The notes: generated from the sequence alone by a model not told the origin. DNA of 64,000 nucleotides from Anthonomus grandis grandis (GCF_022605725.1 NC_065546.1:29508227-29572226); one strand, 5' to 3'. Shown: positions 1 to 9,744, numbered from the stretch's first letter. Translations and numbers: made by a program.

Positions 1-605
1 CTGCGCCTTTTCCGTCCCCTTACTTTCCTCTTTCTTTCTTTTCCACTTTCCTCTTCCAGCATCAACCTTGACAATAGATCTGTCAGGGTCTGTTTATCTT
101 CAGGAGTAGATTCCCAAGAAGGCACAAAATACTTCAAGGTTCCTGGCAGGGACATAAGAACTTTAGTGATGACCATTTTGTCACTAATTTTTTCGCCCAT
201 TGATTTTAATGTGCCTTTTATCTCTTCTTATTGGAAAATAAAGTCTGCCACTTTTCCATCTTCATACTCTAGAGCAAAAAATCTTTGCGTTAATAGATGT
301 ACACTGACCTGTGACTAATGCTTATGGATTTTCTTAAGTTTTGCACACATTTCTGCTGAGGATTTGCATGTTAAAATGTGATTTATGACCCTCTCATCCA
401 GCCTGGAAACTATAATCTCTTGAGCTTTGGCGTCTTTGTTATCCCACTCTTGAATGTTTCCTGGAGGCATTGGCCTCTCTGTGGTGCCATCCACTATGCC
501 AAAATAGCCCTTTGACCTCAATGCTCTTTGTACTTGAAACTTCCAAGTAACCCAATTTTCACTGTTTAATTTTGCGATACTTAACAAGCCTATTTGCTCC
601 GCCAT
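1..605 (-). pseudogene. Copia-type retrotransposon gag fragment (runs off window edge)
   Basis: The first 96 residues are open from the ATG at 605 down to 315 and look like the N-terminal gag domain of Copia elements (UBN2/DUF4219 type), with a W-x-x-W core near residue 18. Translation resumes from about 290 to 60 in another frame, with a further in-frame TAA near 226-231. That part reads as the helical middle of Copia gag (LPGTLKYFVPSWES). The zinc knuckle and pol would lie left of the window. Just upstream on the minus strand are a copia-type primer site and an LTR, so this is the 5' end of one element. The frame breaks make a functional Gag unlikely. Confidence 0.8.
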
Positions 606-724
606 GTCTCTGTGTTCCTTTTAGGGTTTCTTCAAGCCTCACGACTGGAGTAATACACTTTTATAGCCCTAAAAACCTCCACCGTCCACCAATTTCCACG
701 ACAAAAACAAAACTTTACAGTGGG

Positions 725-740
725 TCTGGGCCCATAACCT
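725..740 (-). other. Primer-binding site, copia type (internal initiator-tRNA match)
   Basis: The minus strand reads AGGTTATGGGCCCAGA directly after the LTR end CAACA. Copia elements use a half-molecule of initiator tRNA-Met, so their primer site is this internal-tRNA complement and does not start with TGG. Its place between LTR and gag supports the assignment. Confidence 0.8.
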
Positions 741-969
741 GTTGACCCACTGTGTTTTCTGGTAAATTGGGGTCTTAAATAAAGCACAAGAGACAGCTCA
801 AATTTTAATTCATAACTAAAAAAGATTTACACTTTCATGGCACCCGACATCTTTTTTATAATGTTATATACTCTACGAACTTAAACTACTTAAGCCATTT
901 CACCACAACACCTGGTTACAAATAACCGGTTTTCGGTCGCTACCGTAATAATATCTTTGTTTTACAACA
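740..969 (-). repeat. 5' LTR of the copia-type element
   Basis: The 230-bp interval begins TGTTG and ends CAACA on the plus strand, giving matching 5-bp inverted ends. It abuts the copia-type primer site at its gag-proximal end. A TATA-like stretch (TTTTTATAATG) lies inside near 850-862. The partner LTR is outside the window, so LTR divergence and target duplication cannot be judged. Confidence 0.7.
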
Positions 970-1740
970 GGTTTTACAGGCATGCCTTTCTGACAAAAAA
1001 ATAAAAAATTGCTATAATATAGGGCGTTACAGAAGGTCTTTTGGGTATAATTTCAAAATTTTTAAATAAATTGGCGTTTAAAAGATCATTTTCGGGCAAG
1101 GTACATTTCAAAAAAAACTTGAAGAATTAAAAGAAAAACTTCCAATAAAATTATGCTTTGGATGCACATTTTTTTAAAATGTAAAAAAATTTTTATAATA
1201 AAAGTCCCATGGGTAAAATTTCAAGTTTCAATTAAATCAGGTTTTTGAGTAAAATTACAGTAATTGAGAATTAATAATAAATTTGGGTTTTAGTAAGTTA
1301 ATTTAGGCTAAAATTCTTATAAAAAATTTCAATGAAATAAGGTTTTAAAGTAAAGCCAGGTATCTTGGATAGAATCTAAAAAAAAATATAAATTTCTTTA
1401 TAACTGGGATTTATATATATTTTTTAAAATCTTGAAACAAAAATTAAGAAAATAAAAAAATGAACTAAAATTTTGAAACAATTGTTTAACTTGTTGTTTA
1501 ACCACAATATAAAAAAGACAATTTGAATTTATTCAAAATAGAGCTATGAGAATTATTCTCAAGTTTAATATTCCTGTTTTATCTATATTAAGTGTATTAG
1601 GAATGTATTCTGTGACCCAAAGAATTATGTTTAAGCAAAAACTTACCAGAAAAAAAAATTAAATTCTAGAAAAAGTTGAGTTTTACAGATACATTTTTGG
1701 GTAAACAAATTTAACATTGAAAAGAAATAGTCCATACTTG
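970..1740. other. AT-rich intergenic stretch, nothing recognised
   Basis: This stretch is AT-rich and broken by stops in all frames. I see homopolymer runs of A and T but no protein similarity, repeat structure or RNA motif. Confidence 0.6.
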
Positions 1741-1761
1741 TAGTGGACTCGCAGATTAAGG

Positions 1762-1870
1762 TAAAATGAAAATCCTGCAGTCTCCCTCCACGTATTTATT
1801 AAACATTCAGTATTTTGAAATTTCCGACCTGTTTCGGACACAGTGGTATCCATCATCAGAGGATACTAAA
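1762..1870 (-). repeat. Terminal-type repeat, copy 1, with hammerhead-like motif
   Basis: Read on the minus strand, this matches 21400-21500 on the plus strand. The shared parts are a TGATGATGGA...TCCGAAAC block, then a GTCGG segment, then AAACTGAATG/TTTAATAAATA and a GTGGAGG..GAC.GCAGGATTTTCATTTTA tail. The block resembles a minimal hammerhead ribozyme: core CTGATGA (minus strand of 1853-1859), a stem-loop closed by GGATAC/GTGTCC, GAAAC, and a very short third stem. Such motifs occur at the ends of Penelope-like and related retroelements. Here the first stem is imperfect. No protein accompanies this copy. Confidence 0.5.
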
Positions 1871-1978
1871 AGGAAATATTTCTGGACAAAAAAGAACGAG
1901 ATACAGAAAAATAAATTCAAAAATTAATATAAAGTACACTTACAAAGGTTTAAAATTGGTATCAGATTCACATTCAAA

Positions 1979-2043
1979 GCAAATTCAAAGCAAATAAAAA
2001 ACCCACCCGGTTCTGCATACCTAAATCCATTGCATACCTTCAG
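1979..2043 (+). repeat. Left inverted terminal repeat of the DIRS element
   Basis: The sequence around CTAAATCCATTGCATACC, with the preceding AAAAAACCCACCCGG and AAAGCAAAT, is the reverse complement of the right terminus at 6966-7022 with a few mismatches. The first part is a local direct repeat of CAAAGCAAATT. The repeat is interrupted on its inner side by the 48-bp palindrome at 2043-2090, after which TACCTTCAG is repeated. Confidence 0.75.
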
Positions 2044-2090
2044 TACAGATGTAAATAGCTCCGCACGTGCGGAGCTATTTACATCTGTAC
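2043..2090. repeat. Perfect 48-bp palindrome in the left terminus
   Basis: Each 24-nt arm is the exact reverse complement of the other with no spacer; the centre is between 2066 and 2067 (CCGCAC/GTGCGG). A 9-bp direct repeat, TACCTTCAG, flanks it at 2035-2043 and 2088-2096. The right terminus of the element lacks the palindrome and has a single copy of the 9-mer, so the palindrome looks like an insertion of about 44 bp. Confidence 0.9.
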
Positions 2091-2218
2091 CTTCAGTCTT
2101 CGTTTGTGTGTCGAGTCGACCATATTATGATGTACCGCTCCGCTTTTCGAAATTATCGATTTTTATTTTGTACGGTGTTACCGTGTTGTTCATTGTTCAT
2201 TAAATAAATAGGTTAATA

Positions 2219-3720
2219 TGCCTAAGCACAGCCGTAAACGACAACATTCTCGTAGTCGATCTAGAGAACGGAAAAATCGGCGTTTAGAAAAACGATAGGC
2301 CGAAATGCAACGACAATTAAGAGTCGGGAAAAAAGGCGACGTTTGTAGAGTATGGGGAGCTCTAGAGGCGGTGATGCCGGAGAACCGAGTGCATATTCTT
2401 CACCGTATGATAGTGATTTGTCGCCTCGCCACTCTGTTTGTGAAACAGTTAGGGTGGATGTCCACCAGTTAAACAGTAAGTACCAAATTGTACGTTTTTG
2501 GTGACGTACATTTTAAATTGTATGTTTTTGGCAACATACATACTTGTTGTTTTTGGTGACAACGTAATATTTTGAGCATGTTTTTGGTAACATAAGTACA
2601 TATATATATTTGTTGTATTTGGTGGCAACAGAATATTTGTAGTGTGTTTTTGGGAACATGCCTGTACCTTTGTTTATTTTTAGTGAAAAAATAAACTCAA
2701 TTTTGAAATTATGATTTTGGCAATATATTTTTTGTACAACCTACATGTATTTGCTGTTCGAGACATGATATTATGTGTTTTTGATAACATTTTAATATGG
2801 TTATTGTTCTGTTTTAATACAAATTAGAAATTAACATTTCTCTTTTATTGCTTCAGGTGATTCTGAAGAGCAAGAAAATAATCCTCAGCCCCCGATCGTG
2901 CAATCAGAGGAAGCAAAAGAAAAATCTTTGAATTCTGAGGTTTTGCAGATACTTGGCGATGAGCCAATAAATAAGACCGTCTTAGGACCTCCAATTTATG
3001 AGGCAGTAGTCCCTCGCTGGAGAAATATTTTACAGAATGGTTTAAGTAAGGAGAATATTTAAGTTCTTCTCCAAAAACATATAATACCCGAAAATTTTCT
3101 CTGAAAAAAGTCTCTGGAAGTACCTCAGTTAAATCCCGAGGTTAAGGCAGCCTTAACTGCTCAAATACTCCGCAGAGATGAGCGCCTGGTGCGAAAACAG
3201 CAGTTTGTGGCTGCAAGCATATCAGCAATTTCCCAAGCCTTAACTTTGATGCTACCTGAAGAAGGGGGGAGCAACAACGTATATATGCAATACCTAAGTA
3301 ATGCTGGCCGCCTATTGTGTCATCTACACCATCTTGACACCATGACACGCAAAGATCTTATTTCTATAAATTTGAATAAGGATCTAAAAGATACGCTCTC
3401 TGCTGCGCCTACTGATAATTTTTTGTTTGGTCAAGCATTGGAAGAACGAGTGAAGGCTGCAAAAAACCTAGAAAAATCAGGCGAGGAACTTAAGCAGGTT
3501 AAGCCGAAAACTGCTAAGAAACCTGTCAGTCGCACTCATTTAAACTCTAGAGGTCCAGCTCAGTTGCAGGGAGCACCTGAGCAATATTACAAGAGACCTT
3601 ATCCCTACCAACGCCAACAGCAGAAGAACCATCCAGATCAACAAATGGAAAGGAGAACCGAGGGAACTGCCCAAAATACAGATGGAGAGGTTCCGTCGAC
3701 GTCGACAGTAAAGCAAGGGG
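2219..3720 (+). pseudogene. DIRS gag-like protein with an internal intron
   Basis: Translation from the ATG at 2219 starts with an Arg/Ser-rich basic stretch (SRSRSRERK) and meets a TAG at about 2297. A second segment (YSSPYDSDLSPRHS, 2390-2475) leads to a canonical splice donor. After the intron the frame continues from 2857 (DSEEQENNPQPP) with stops near 3060 and 3103, then enters the long open frame that begins at 3189. Residues about 30-60 of that frame (NAGRLLCHLHHL) match the conserved gag region of DIRS elements, and the C-terminal part is basic and Gln-rich. Gag and RT are in the same open frame, which ends at 4094. The internal stops make this copy inactive. Confidence 0.7.
2476..2856 (+). 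other. Predicted spliceosomal intron in DIRS gag
   Basis: The interval starts GTAAGT and ends TTATTGCTTCAG, both near-consensus splice sites preceded by a pyrimidine-rich tract. The flanking coding frames join in phase 1, from a Val-Asp-Val-His-Gln-Leu-Asn stretch into an acidic DSEEQ stretch. The interior has stops in all frames and several copies of a TTTTTGGTGACA/TTTTTGGTAACA motif about 40-60 bp apart. Confidence 0.65.
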
Positions 3721-3734
3721 TTAGTAGTGTATAT

Positions 3735-4800
3735 GGCGGTAGATTAAAATATTTTGTAAATAAGTGGCATGAAGTTACTAATGACAAATTTATTTTATCA
3801 TATATTCAAGGTTATAGGTTGCCTTTTATTAAAAAGCCTATTCAAAAAAATGGTTTTGTAAAAAATGGTAAATGGTCTGTTTCTGAAAAAAGTTTCATTC
3901 ATTCGTCTATTGAAGACCTTTTAAAAATTGGAGCTACTAGTAAAGTAACACCATGTAAAAATCAGTATGCTTCAAAAAAATTTTTAGTTCCGAAACCAGA
4001 TGGAAGCCATAGGTTAATTTTAAATCTAAAATCTTTAAATAAATTTTTAAAAACTACACATTTTAAAATGGAGGATAGGATCATAAGACTGTGACTAAAC
4101 TTATTTAAAAAGGCTCTTTTATGGCAACATTAGACCTTAAGGACGCCTACCATTTAATTCCAATTTTTAAACAACATAAAAAATATTTAAGATTTTATTT
4201 CAATGGTCAGCTCTATGAATATAATTGCCTGCCCTTTGGTTTAAACTCTGCTCCCGTAGTATTCACCAAGATCATGAAACCAATACTAGCCTATTTAAGG
4301 AGCAGAAATCACACATGTGTACTATTTTTAGATGATTTTTTGCTATTTGGTAATTCCCAAAAGGAGCGCCATAATAATATCATGTCGACTATCAAATTAT
4401 TACAAAACTTGGGTTTTATTGTTAATTACAAAAAAAAAGTATCATGTCCCTCAACTTGTGTTCGATATTTAGGAGTTTTATATAATTCTACAACAATGAC
4501 TGTTTCGCTACCTGAAGAAAAAATTTTAAAAGTTTTAAAATTGCTAAGAAAATTTTTAAATTCTCAAAATTGACGAATAAGGGAATTTGCTAGATTTCTT
4601 GGTACTCTTTGTTCCATTTGTCCTGCAGTTAAATATGGTTGGGTTTATACCAAACTTTTTGAGCGTGAAAAATTCTTAGCTTTAAAAAAATCTGCAGGCA
4701 ATTTTAATGCAAAAATGGAAATATCTTCTATACTCAAAGAAGATTTTAATTGGTGGCTAACAAATTTATCTACAGCTAATAATGCGATAAAGATAAGATA
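3735..4800 (+). pseudogene. DIRS reverse transcriptase domain
   Basis: The conserved N-terminal RT block begins at GGRLKYFVNKW (about 3737) and continues through fingers motifs (FLVPKPDGSHRLILNLKSLN) to a stop at 4092-4094. It resumes after a short gap with LDLKDAYHLIPI, LPFGLNSAP and the catalytic box FLDD (near 4331-4342). FLDD replaces the usual YxDD, as in many DIRS RTs. A TGA at 4571 breaks the thumb region, which continues in frame to about 4800. It would copy element RNA in the cytoplasm or nucleus if intact. At least two disabling stops are present. Confidence 0.85.
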
Positions 4801-5619
4801 AAAGATTCTTATTGTATGGAAGTTTTTTCTGATGCTTCGAATACTGGTTGGGGGGGATATTGTAATGGGAAAAGAATACATGGTTTTTGGACCGAAAGAG
4901 AAGAAACTTGTCATATAAATTATTTAGAGCTAAAAGCTGTTTATTTGGTTTTAAAACATTTTGCTAAAAATGCTTTAGATTGCAATATATTATTCCGAGT
5001 TGACAATACAACTGCCATGGCTTATATTAATAAGATGGGAAGTGTACAGCACCAATCCCTAAATAAATTATCTTGTATTATTTGGCAATGGTGCGAGGGT
5101 AAAAATATCTATTTATATGCCAGTTATATAAAGTCTAAAGACAATTTTGAAGCAGATGCACAATCCAGACTTAAATTATCCAAAGAAACCGAATGGAAAA
5201 TAAGCAACTTGGTGTTTAAACATATAATATCCACTTTTGGGAAACCAGAAGTTGATCTCTTTGCTTCAAAAATGAAGTGCAAAAAGTTTGTATCATGGTT
5301 GGGAGATTCAGAATGCATAGCAGTGGACGCCTTTACGATAAACTGGAACAAGTTTTTCTTTTATGCTTTTCCACCATTTTCTGTTATTCTTCGTGCTTTG
5401 CAAAAAATAAAAGAGGAAAAAGCTAGAGGAATTGTCGTTGTGCCCTTCTGGACAACCCAGGCATGGTACCCACTTTTTACATCATTATTAGAATCAACAC
5501 CTTTAGTTTTCAAGGCTGACGAACGTTTACTTTCTTTTAGCCTCATCCACTTTGGCGAAAAATTTCCCTCGTGGCAGGAGTGTTATCCTCCAAGCTCTGA
5601 GAGCTGGTTCAGTACCTGA
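4801..5619 (+). pseudogene. DIRS RNase H and methyltransferase-like domain
   Basis: The open frame begins with the RNase H signature EVFSDASNTGWGG (first catalytic Asp), followed by INYLELKAV (Glu) and FRVDNTTAMAYI (Asp). The second half, from about 5230 (EVDLFASKMKCKKFVSW, DAFTINWN, FYAFPPFSVI, GIVVVPFWTTQAWYP), matches the domain between RNase H and recombinase in DIRS elements, often described as DNA N6-adenine-methyltransferase-like. The 3' end overlaps the start of the recombinase in another frame, a known DIRS arrangement. This is the best preserved part of the element. Confidence 0.8.
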
Positions 5620-6511
5620 AGAAGCTTTAGAAATTTGCTTGGCCTTTATTACTACCTCTACAATTCAACAATATAATTCAGGTATTAAACTGTGGTGGCA
5701 ATTTAGAAAATCTCGAAACATGAATGTTTATTCAGCCTCTGTCCCAGATATTTTTTAATTTTTTACTACTCAATTTAAAAATGGAGCTACTTAACGTCTT
5801 TAAATTTATTTAGAGCAGCTCTTACTCAAATTTTGGGGCCAGAATAAACTTCGGATTTTAGAATTAAGAGGTTTTTTAAAGCGGTCCATAGTTTAAGATC
5901 TACTGCTCCCAGATACAATTACCCATGGGACCCCTCTATTGTTTTGACATATGTTAAATCTATGTCTAATGAAACATTAAGCCTTCAACACCTCACATAT
6001 AAATTAGCAATCCTTATTGCCTATTGGCTAAAATATTATTATAGATGAAAACAAGGTTGAGGTTAAAATACGTAAAAAACTTAAAGCTTCAGCCAAAGGT
6101 CGCATTCGACCTACTCTTCTTTTGCCTTTCTTTAATCAAGATAAGAAAATTTGTCCAGCTAGAACCTTAATTGAGTATTTAAATAAAACCAAAAATTTAA
6201 GACAGACGTCAAAAAATCTTTTTATTACCTTTAAGAAACCTCATAGAGATGTCACTTCTCAAGCAATTTCTAGATGGTTAAAGGTGATTCTAAAGAAGAG
6301 TGGGTTGGATACGAACCAATTCACAGCTCATAGTACTCGCCATGCTGCGACGTCTGCAGCTGCGCGAAAGGGAGTATCTTATGGCTTGCAGCTGGCTGGT
6401 CGGAGAAATCCTCTGTTTTTGCCAATCATTATAACAGACCTTTGCTTCAAAAAGACAATTTTGCAACGACTGTTTTTAGTTGTTAGTATTATGATGAGTT
6501 TTTATCTTTAA
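5552..6511 (+). pseudogene. DIRS tyrosine recombinase, frameshifted
   Basis: The N-terminal core-binding part is readable from 5552 (ALRAGSVPEEALEICLAFI) to a stop at 5758. The middle is scattered over frames with several stops. The catalytic part is open from 6122, including TAHSTRHAATSAAARKGV, whose His-x-x-Arg is the conserved recombinase signature. The expected catalytic tyrosine is visible as FANHYNRPLL near 6420-6450, but in another frame, so a frameshift separates it from the Arg box. DIRS elements use this enzyme instead of a DDE integrase and therefore make no target duplication. Confidence 0.75.
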
Positions 6512-6788
6512 GTTTCTTGTTTCTAATGTTATTATAGGAAAATATTTTCCAGATTTGTTATTTGTCATATTAAGTAGGTACATTTTTATTAAGATATAAG
6601 TTATCTTGAAAAATAAATGTATAACCATATTATGTTGTTGCCATCCTTAGAATTAATATTTTATGTACATACCAATTCTAAGTGTGTGCCTAATATTATT
6701 TTTTCTCGTTATTCTGTTCGTTATGTTGTTTAATTATTATTAATATAACATGTTTCCAATGAAAATTGTTGCAACTTGCTTTAAATAG

Positions 6789-6910
6789 CTACCTATTCTA
6801 CTTATTTACGAGACAAGGCTGAAATATAATTAACAGATCAAACGAACTTATCTAAGTGAAGTTCGATCTGGATTATATGAAGCCTTGTCGAAGTAAACAA
6901 GTCCCTTCCC
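6789..6910. repeat. Quasi-palindromic internal complementary region of the DIRS element
   Basis: GACAAGGCT...ATATAAT...AGATC...ACGAACTT is followed by the inverted series AAGTGAAGTTCGATCT...ATTATAT..AAGCCTTGTC, centred near 6853. The same sequence appears again at 7051-7140 just beyond the right inverted repeat, sharing CTACCTATTCTACTTATTTAC at its start. In DIRS elements the internal complementary region joins the complements of both outer ends, so it is naturally palindromic. This fits, but the assignment is inferred. Confidence 0.55.
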
Positions 6911-6965
6911 TACCCTATTATTTATTTTTCTTGGTTGCAACAATGTAGCTTTAAAGAAGACTGAA

Positions 6966-7022
6966 GGTATGCAATGGATTTAGGTATGCAGGACCGGGGG
7001 GGTTTTTTATTTGCTTTGAATT
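6966..7022 (-). repeat. Right inverted terminal repeat of the DIRS element
   Basis: The sequence from GGTATGCAATGGATTTAG through GGGGGGTTTTTTATTTGCTTTGAATTT is the inverted counterpart of 1979-2037. It is followed at 7051-7140 by sequence repeated in the internal complementary region, so the true end may lie near 7100-7140. Confidence 0.75.
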
Positions 7023-7256
7023 TGTGTGAGACTCGATGCCATCGGAGATACTACCTATTCTACTTATTTACTTCGATAAGGCTTCATATAATCCAGATCG
7101 AACTTCACTTAGGTAAGTTCGTTTGATCTGTTAATTATAGTTCACGATAAGTACAACAACCAACTTTCATACTAGCAGTCTCCCAATAAAACATAAATCA
7201 AGATACCTCATCCCATTGATTCTTCCAAAAATAAATCTCACAAATTTCTTTTAAAT

Positions 7257-7505
7257 TCATACAAACATAGGTTTTTGACTATTATAAAAAAGAACAATAT
7301 TGTACGTAAAAGAACGGGTAAACAAAGCAGTTGAATGGTGTGGCATAGTGAGGGTATTTTGTTTAATATTTCGACTATGTACTCGATTTCTAGGTAAAAG
7401 TTTTTCGTACAGATATTTGGGGCTTCGGGTATTATATAAACGGTATAGAAATGTAGACAATAAAAACTTAAATAAATACAATATTTTGAGCCATTTTAAA
7501 TTATA
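7257..7505 (-). pseudogene. LINE-A ORF2 C-terminal region
   Basis: The frame from 7505 reads an RSPKYLYEKLL...HSRNIKQNTL pattern, then TRSFTYNIVLFYN. This matches the C-terminal P-x-YL...H.YNTR...SF.Y....LYN signature found after the thumb in many insect Jockey/CR1-like ORF2 proteins. It is the terminal part of the same LINE as the RT at 7990-8541. The sequence between them is frameshifted. Confidence 0.55.
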
Positions 7506-7989
7506 AATGCCTTGAGACACATGATCATACCTTCTTAAATCAAGAATAAATCGGCAACAGGTGTTTTGAACACGTTGAAAACGGCTCTGTGTCTGTTAAT
7601 CTAAACAGGGAAAATAAACTATTAAACAATATTGGATAATGGATAAAACAAAAGCTTCAGTAGGTTTTTTCCTAGTCTTATAATTTAAAATTGATTTGTT
7701 AGCATGAAGCATACGCATTCTCAAATAACACCTTTTTAGCAGAATACTGAGACCTTCATATTATCAGAAAAAGGAATTAATGTATTATTTAATTGAATTT
7801 TAACGGATAAAACCGAATTTTAACGGATGAAACGGAAAAAATTATGATTTATATTTGAAAAAAGTATCATTTTAGTTTTGGCTGAATTAATGACTTAATT
7901 ATGCTCCTTTGAGTAGATTGAAATTGAAATGAGTTCATCATTTAAAATATATTCAACTAAATTTTCGCTGGGATCGAAGTAGTGGAGAA

Positions 7990-8541
7990 CCTGCGTATCG
8001 TCGGCATACTGGTGAATTTTTGATAAATTTAAGACCTTTGGTAGGTCTGACGAGTAACCCTTGATACTATATGTTTTGACTCAGAACAGTTGGCATGTAT
8101 GCGTACTCTTTGTATACGATTCCACAGATATGTTTTAAAAAAAGATAAAACTATATTGTTGCACCCATAATACTTCAGTTTGGCAATAAGTAAGTCATGG
8201 TCTATTCTACATCAAAAGCCTTTGAGTAATCAAGAGACATCATAATAACAGAAAGTTTCTTGTCAAGCGCTTGAATTATATTATCAGCAATATTCAAAAG
8301 TGCACTAGTAGGATATCAGGTAAGTAGCAAACTGTATATAGACCACTCTTTCCAGGACTTTAGAAATTATACTCAATAAACTGACTGGACGTAAATCTTG
8401 TGGACTCTTAGGATTGGAAGCTTTAGGAATAGGAATGATAGTCGACTCCCTCCATGCTTTAAGGAAATAACCCGTTAACAAACAACTATTTATTATATTA
8501 GTAATAGGTTTAATGATATTAGATAAACACATCTTTTCCAT
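7990..8541 (-). pseudogene. LINE-A reverse transcriptase, broken
   Basis: From 8541 the frame shows the RT entry block (LLTGYFLKAWRESTIIPIPKASNPKSPQDLRPVSLLS...SKVLERVV). A stop follows at 8305. Further on, other frames give MMSLDYSKAFD (near 8230) and finally HQYADDTQVLHYFD, with the catalytic YADD at 7997-8008. All core motifs are recognisable but at least three frameshifts or stops lie between them, so no active enzyme can be made. Confidence 0.8.
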
Positions 8542-8614
8542 TGAAAGAGTAATATTGTCCGGTCCTGCAGCATTAGATTTAATGGCGTTAATTATATTTT
8601 TTACTGAATATTGA

Positions 8615-8968
8615 TCAACAAGGGAAATCTATATAGTCAAAACTAATATTACTAAACTTGTTATGCAAATCAAAATTTATTTTCTCAATGCAATTATTTG
8701 GCTTATTAAATACACTAATGAAGAAATCATTATTTACATTTGGGTCAATTAAATTGGATGGAAGTTCAGAATCACCTCCAGAGGATTTAATATTAAGGTG
8801 TCTTAAACCATGCCAAAGCAATTTACTAGACTTATCACTTTGAAGCTCTTCTAGATAAGCAGCCTTTTCTCTTCTAATCGAGGCCGAAATTTCGGCACTC
8901 CTTAGAATAAGTCCAGTTAGCTGGACTTTTATCTTTTTTATATTTAGTAAGGGCTTTGTTCTTTTCAT
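8615..8968 (-). pseudogene. LINE-A EN-RT linker
   Basis: This 117-residue frame is rich in Lys and Asn (SRRE-like SIRREKAAYLEELQS, KLLWHGLRHLNIKS, NDFFISVFNKP). That is the usual spacer between endonuclease and RT in APE-type LINEs, where the conserved F...vf.... segment precedes the RT. It lies in the expected place between the EN and RT remnants of LINE-A. Confidence 0.6.
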
Positions 8969-9242
8969 TTAAAATAAGTCTAAGACTGTAGGTTAACCAA
9001 GGTGCTGCTTTCTTACTAATTCTTATGTTTTTGTAAGGAGTATGGATATCAAACAGGATGTTAATATTTTGGTATAGAAAGTCAACTTTTTTATTTATAT
9101 CTTCAATATAAAAACAATTATCCTAATTAACTTGGGCCAGGTCTATCGAAAATTTTTCGAAGTCAATGTTTTTAAGATTGCGAATTTTAATTATCTTTTG
9201 CTGAGGTTTTTTAATAAGTATAGTGAGGATACAAAACGGCAT

Positions 9243-9712
9243 TTAATTGTGATCACTAATATGAGAAGCAACGTTCCCACCATTATAGCAAATTTTTTTA
9301 CAATTAACAAAAATCGGGTCTAGGCATGTAACAGATGTATTTGTAATACGCGTTGCCTTATTTATTACTTGGTCATACCCGTACGAATGTAGTGCAGAAT
9401 AAAAAGAGTTAGGCCTCATTATATTTATGGTTAGGTCTCCAAATACTATAGAGAAGTCATAATTTAGTAATATATATGGAACGATTTTATCAAGGAAATT
9501 CAATATCAGAGTCTTAGGAGGTTTATCAATAAAAAGTAGGGCAATTTTGTAGACTCCGACTTTGACATATAATAGTAAATATTCAAAGTCTACATTGTTG
9601 ACGTTGATATCAATTTTTCCAGAATAAAAAGCTGATTTAATGTATATATTAACACCGCCCTCAACTCTGTTTAGCATATCAATTCAATAAAAAGAATATC
9701 CATCCCTGCAAT
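9243..9712 (-). pseudogene. LINE-A apurinic-like endonuclease, C-terminal two-thirds
   Basis: Translation shows GGVNIYIKSAF, then a strand-turn pattern with FSIVFGDLTINI (expected D-x-N in the active site is D-x-T-I-N here) and ITNTSVTCLDPIFVN, ending with ASHISDHN, the terminal S-D-H catalytic signature. The part upstream of GGV is visible in a second frame (SDAVKLQGW), followed to the right by sequence assigned to Gypsy-A. The order agrees with LINE-A being split by Gypsy-A. Confidence 0.7.
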
Positions 9713-9744
9713 TTAACTGCATCAGATGTTATGGATGTAACGGA

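Larger units (their letters stand above)
1960..7140 (+). mobile_element. DIRS-like tyrosine-recombinase retrotransposon, degenerate
   Basis: The order gag, RT, RNase H, methyltransferase-like domain, tyrosine recombinase, together with inverted (not direct) terminal repeats, is diagnostic of the DIRS order. The left terminus (about 1979-2043) is the reverse complement of 6966-7022. Between YR and the right terminus lies a quasi-palindromic segment that matches sequence just outside the right repeat, as expected for the internal complementary region of DIRS elements. Several frameshifts and stops break the ORFs, so this copy is dead. The exact outer ends are uncertain. Confidence 0.85.
7150..9740 (-). 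mobile_element. LINE-A, 3' two-thirds (EN C-terminal half to 3' end)
   Basis: This holds minus-strand remains of an APE-type LINE (Jockey/CR1-like group): endonuclease (about 9712 to 9243), linker (8968-8615), RT (8541 to about 7990) and C-terminal region (7505-7257). Frames are broken repeatedly. The endonuclease here starts near its GGVNIYIKS strand, while the missing upstream part (ending in SETWLNS) lies at 12950-13114. The LINE therefore appears to be interrupted by Gypsy-A. Confidence 0.75.

Noticed and set aside
1815..1997. 60-codon frame over the left repeat and DIRS terminus
   Set aside because: It crosses the hammerhead-like repeat and the DIRS terminal repeat, so it is a composite of two unrelated repeats.
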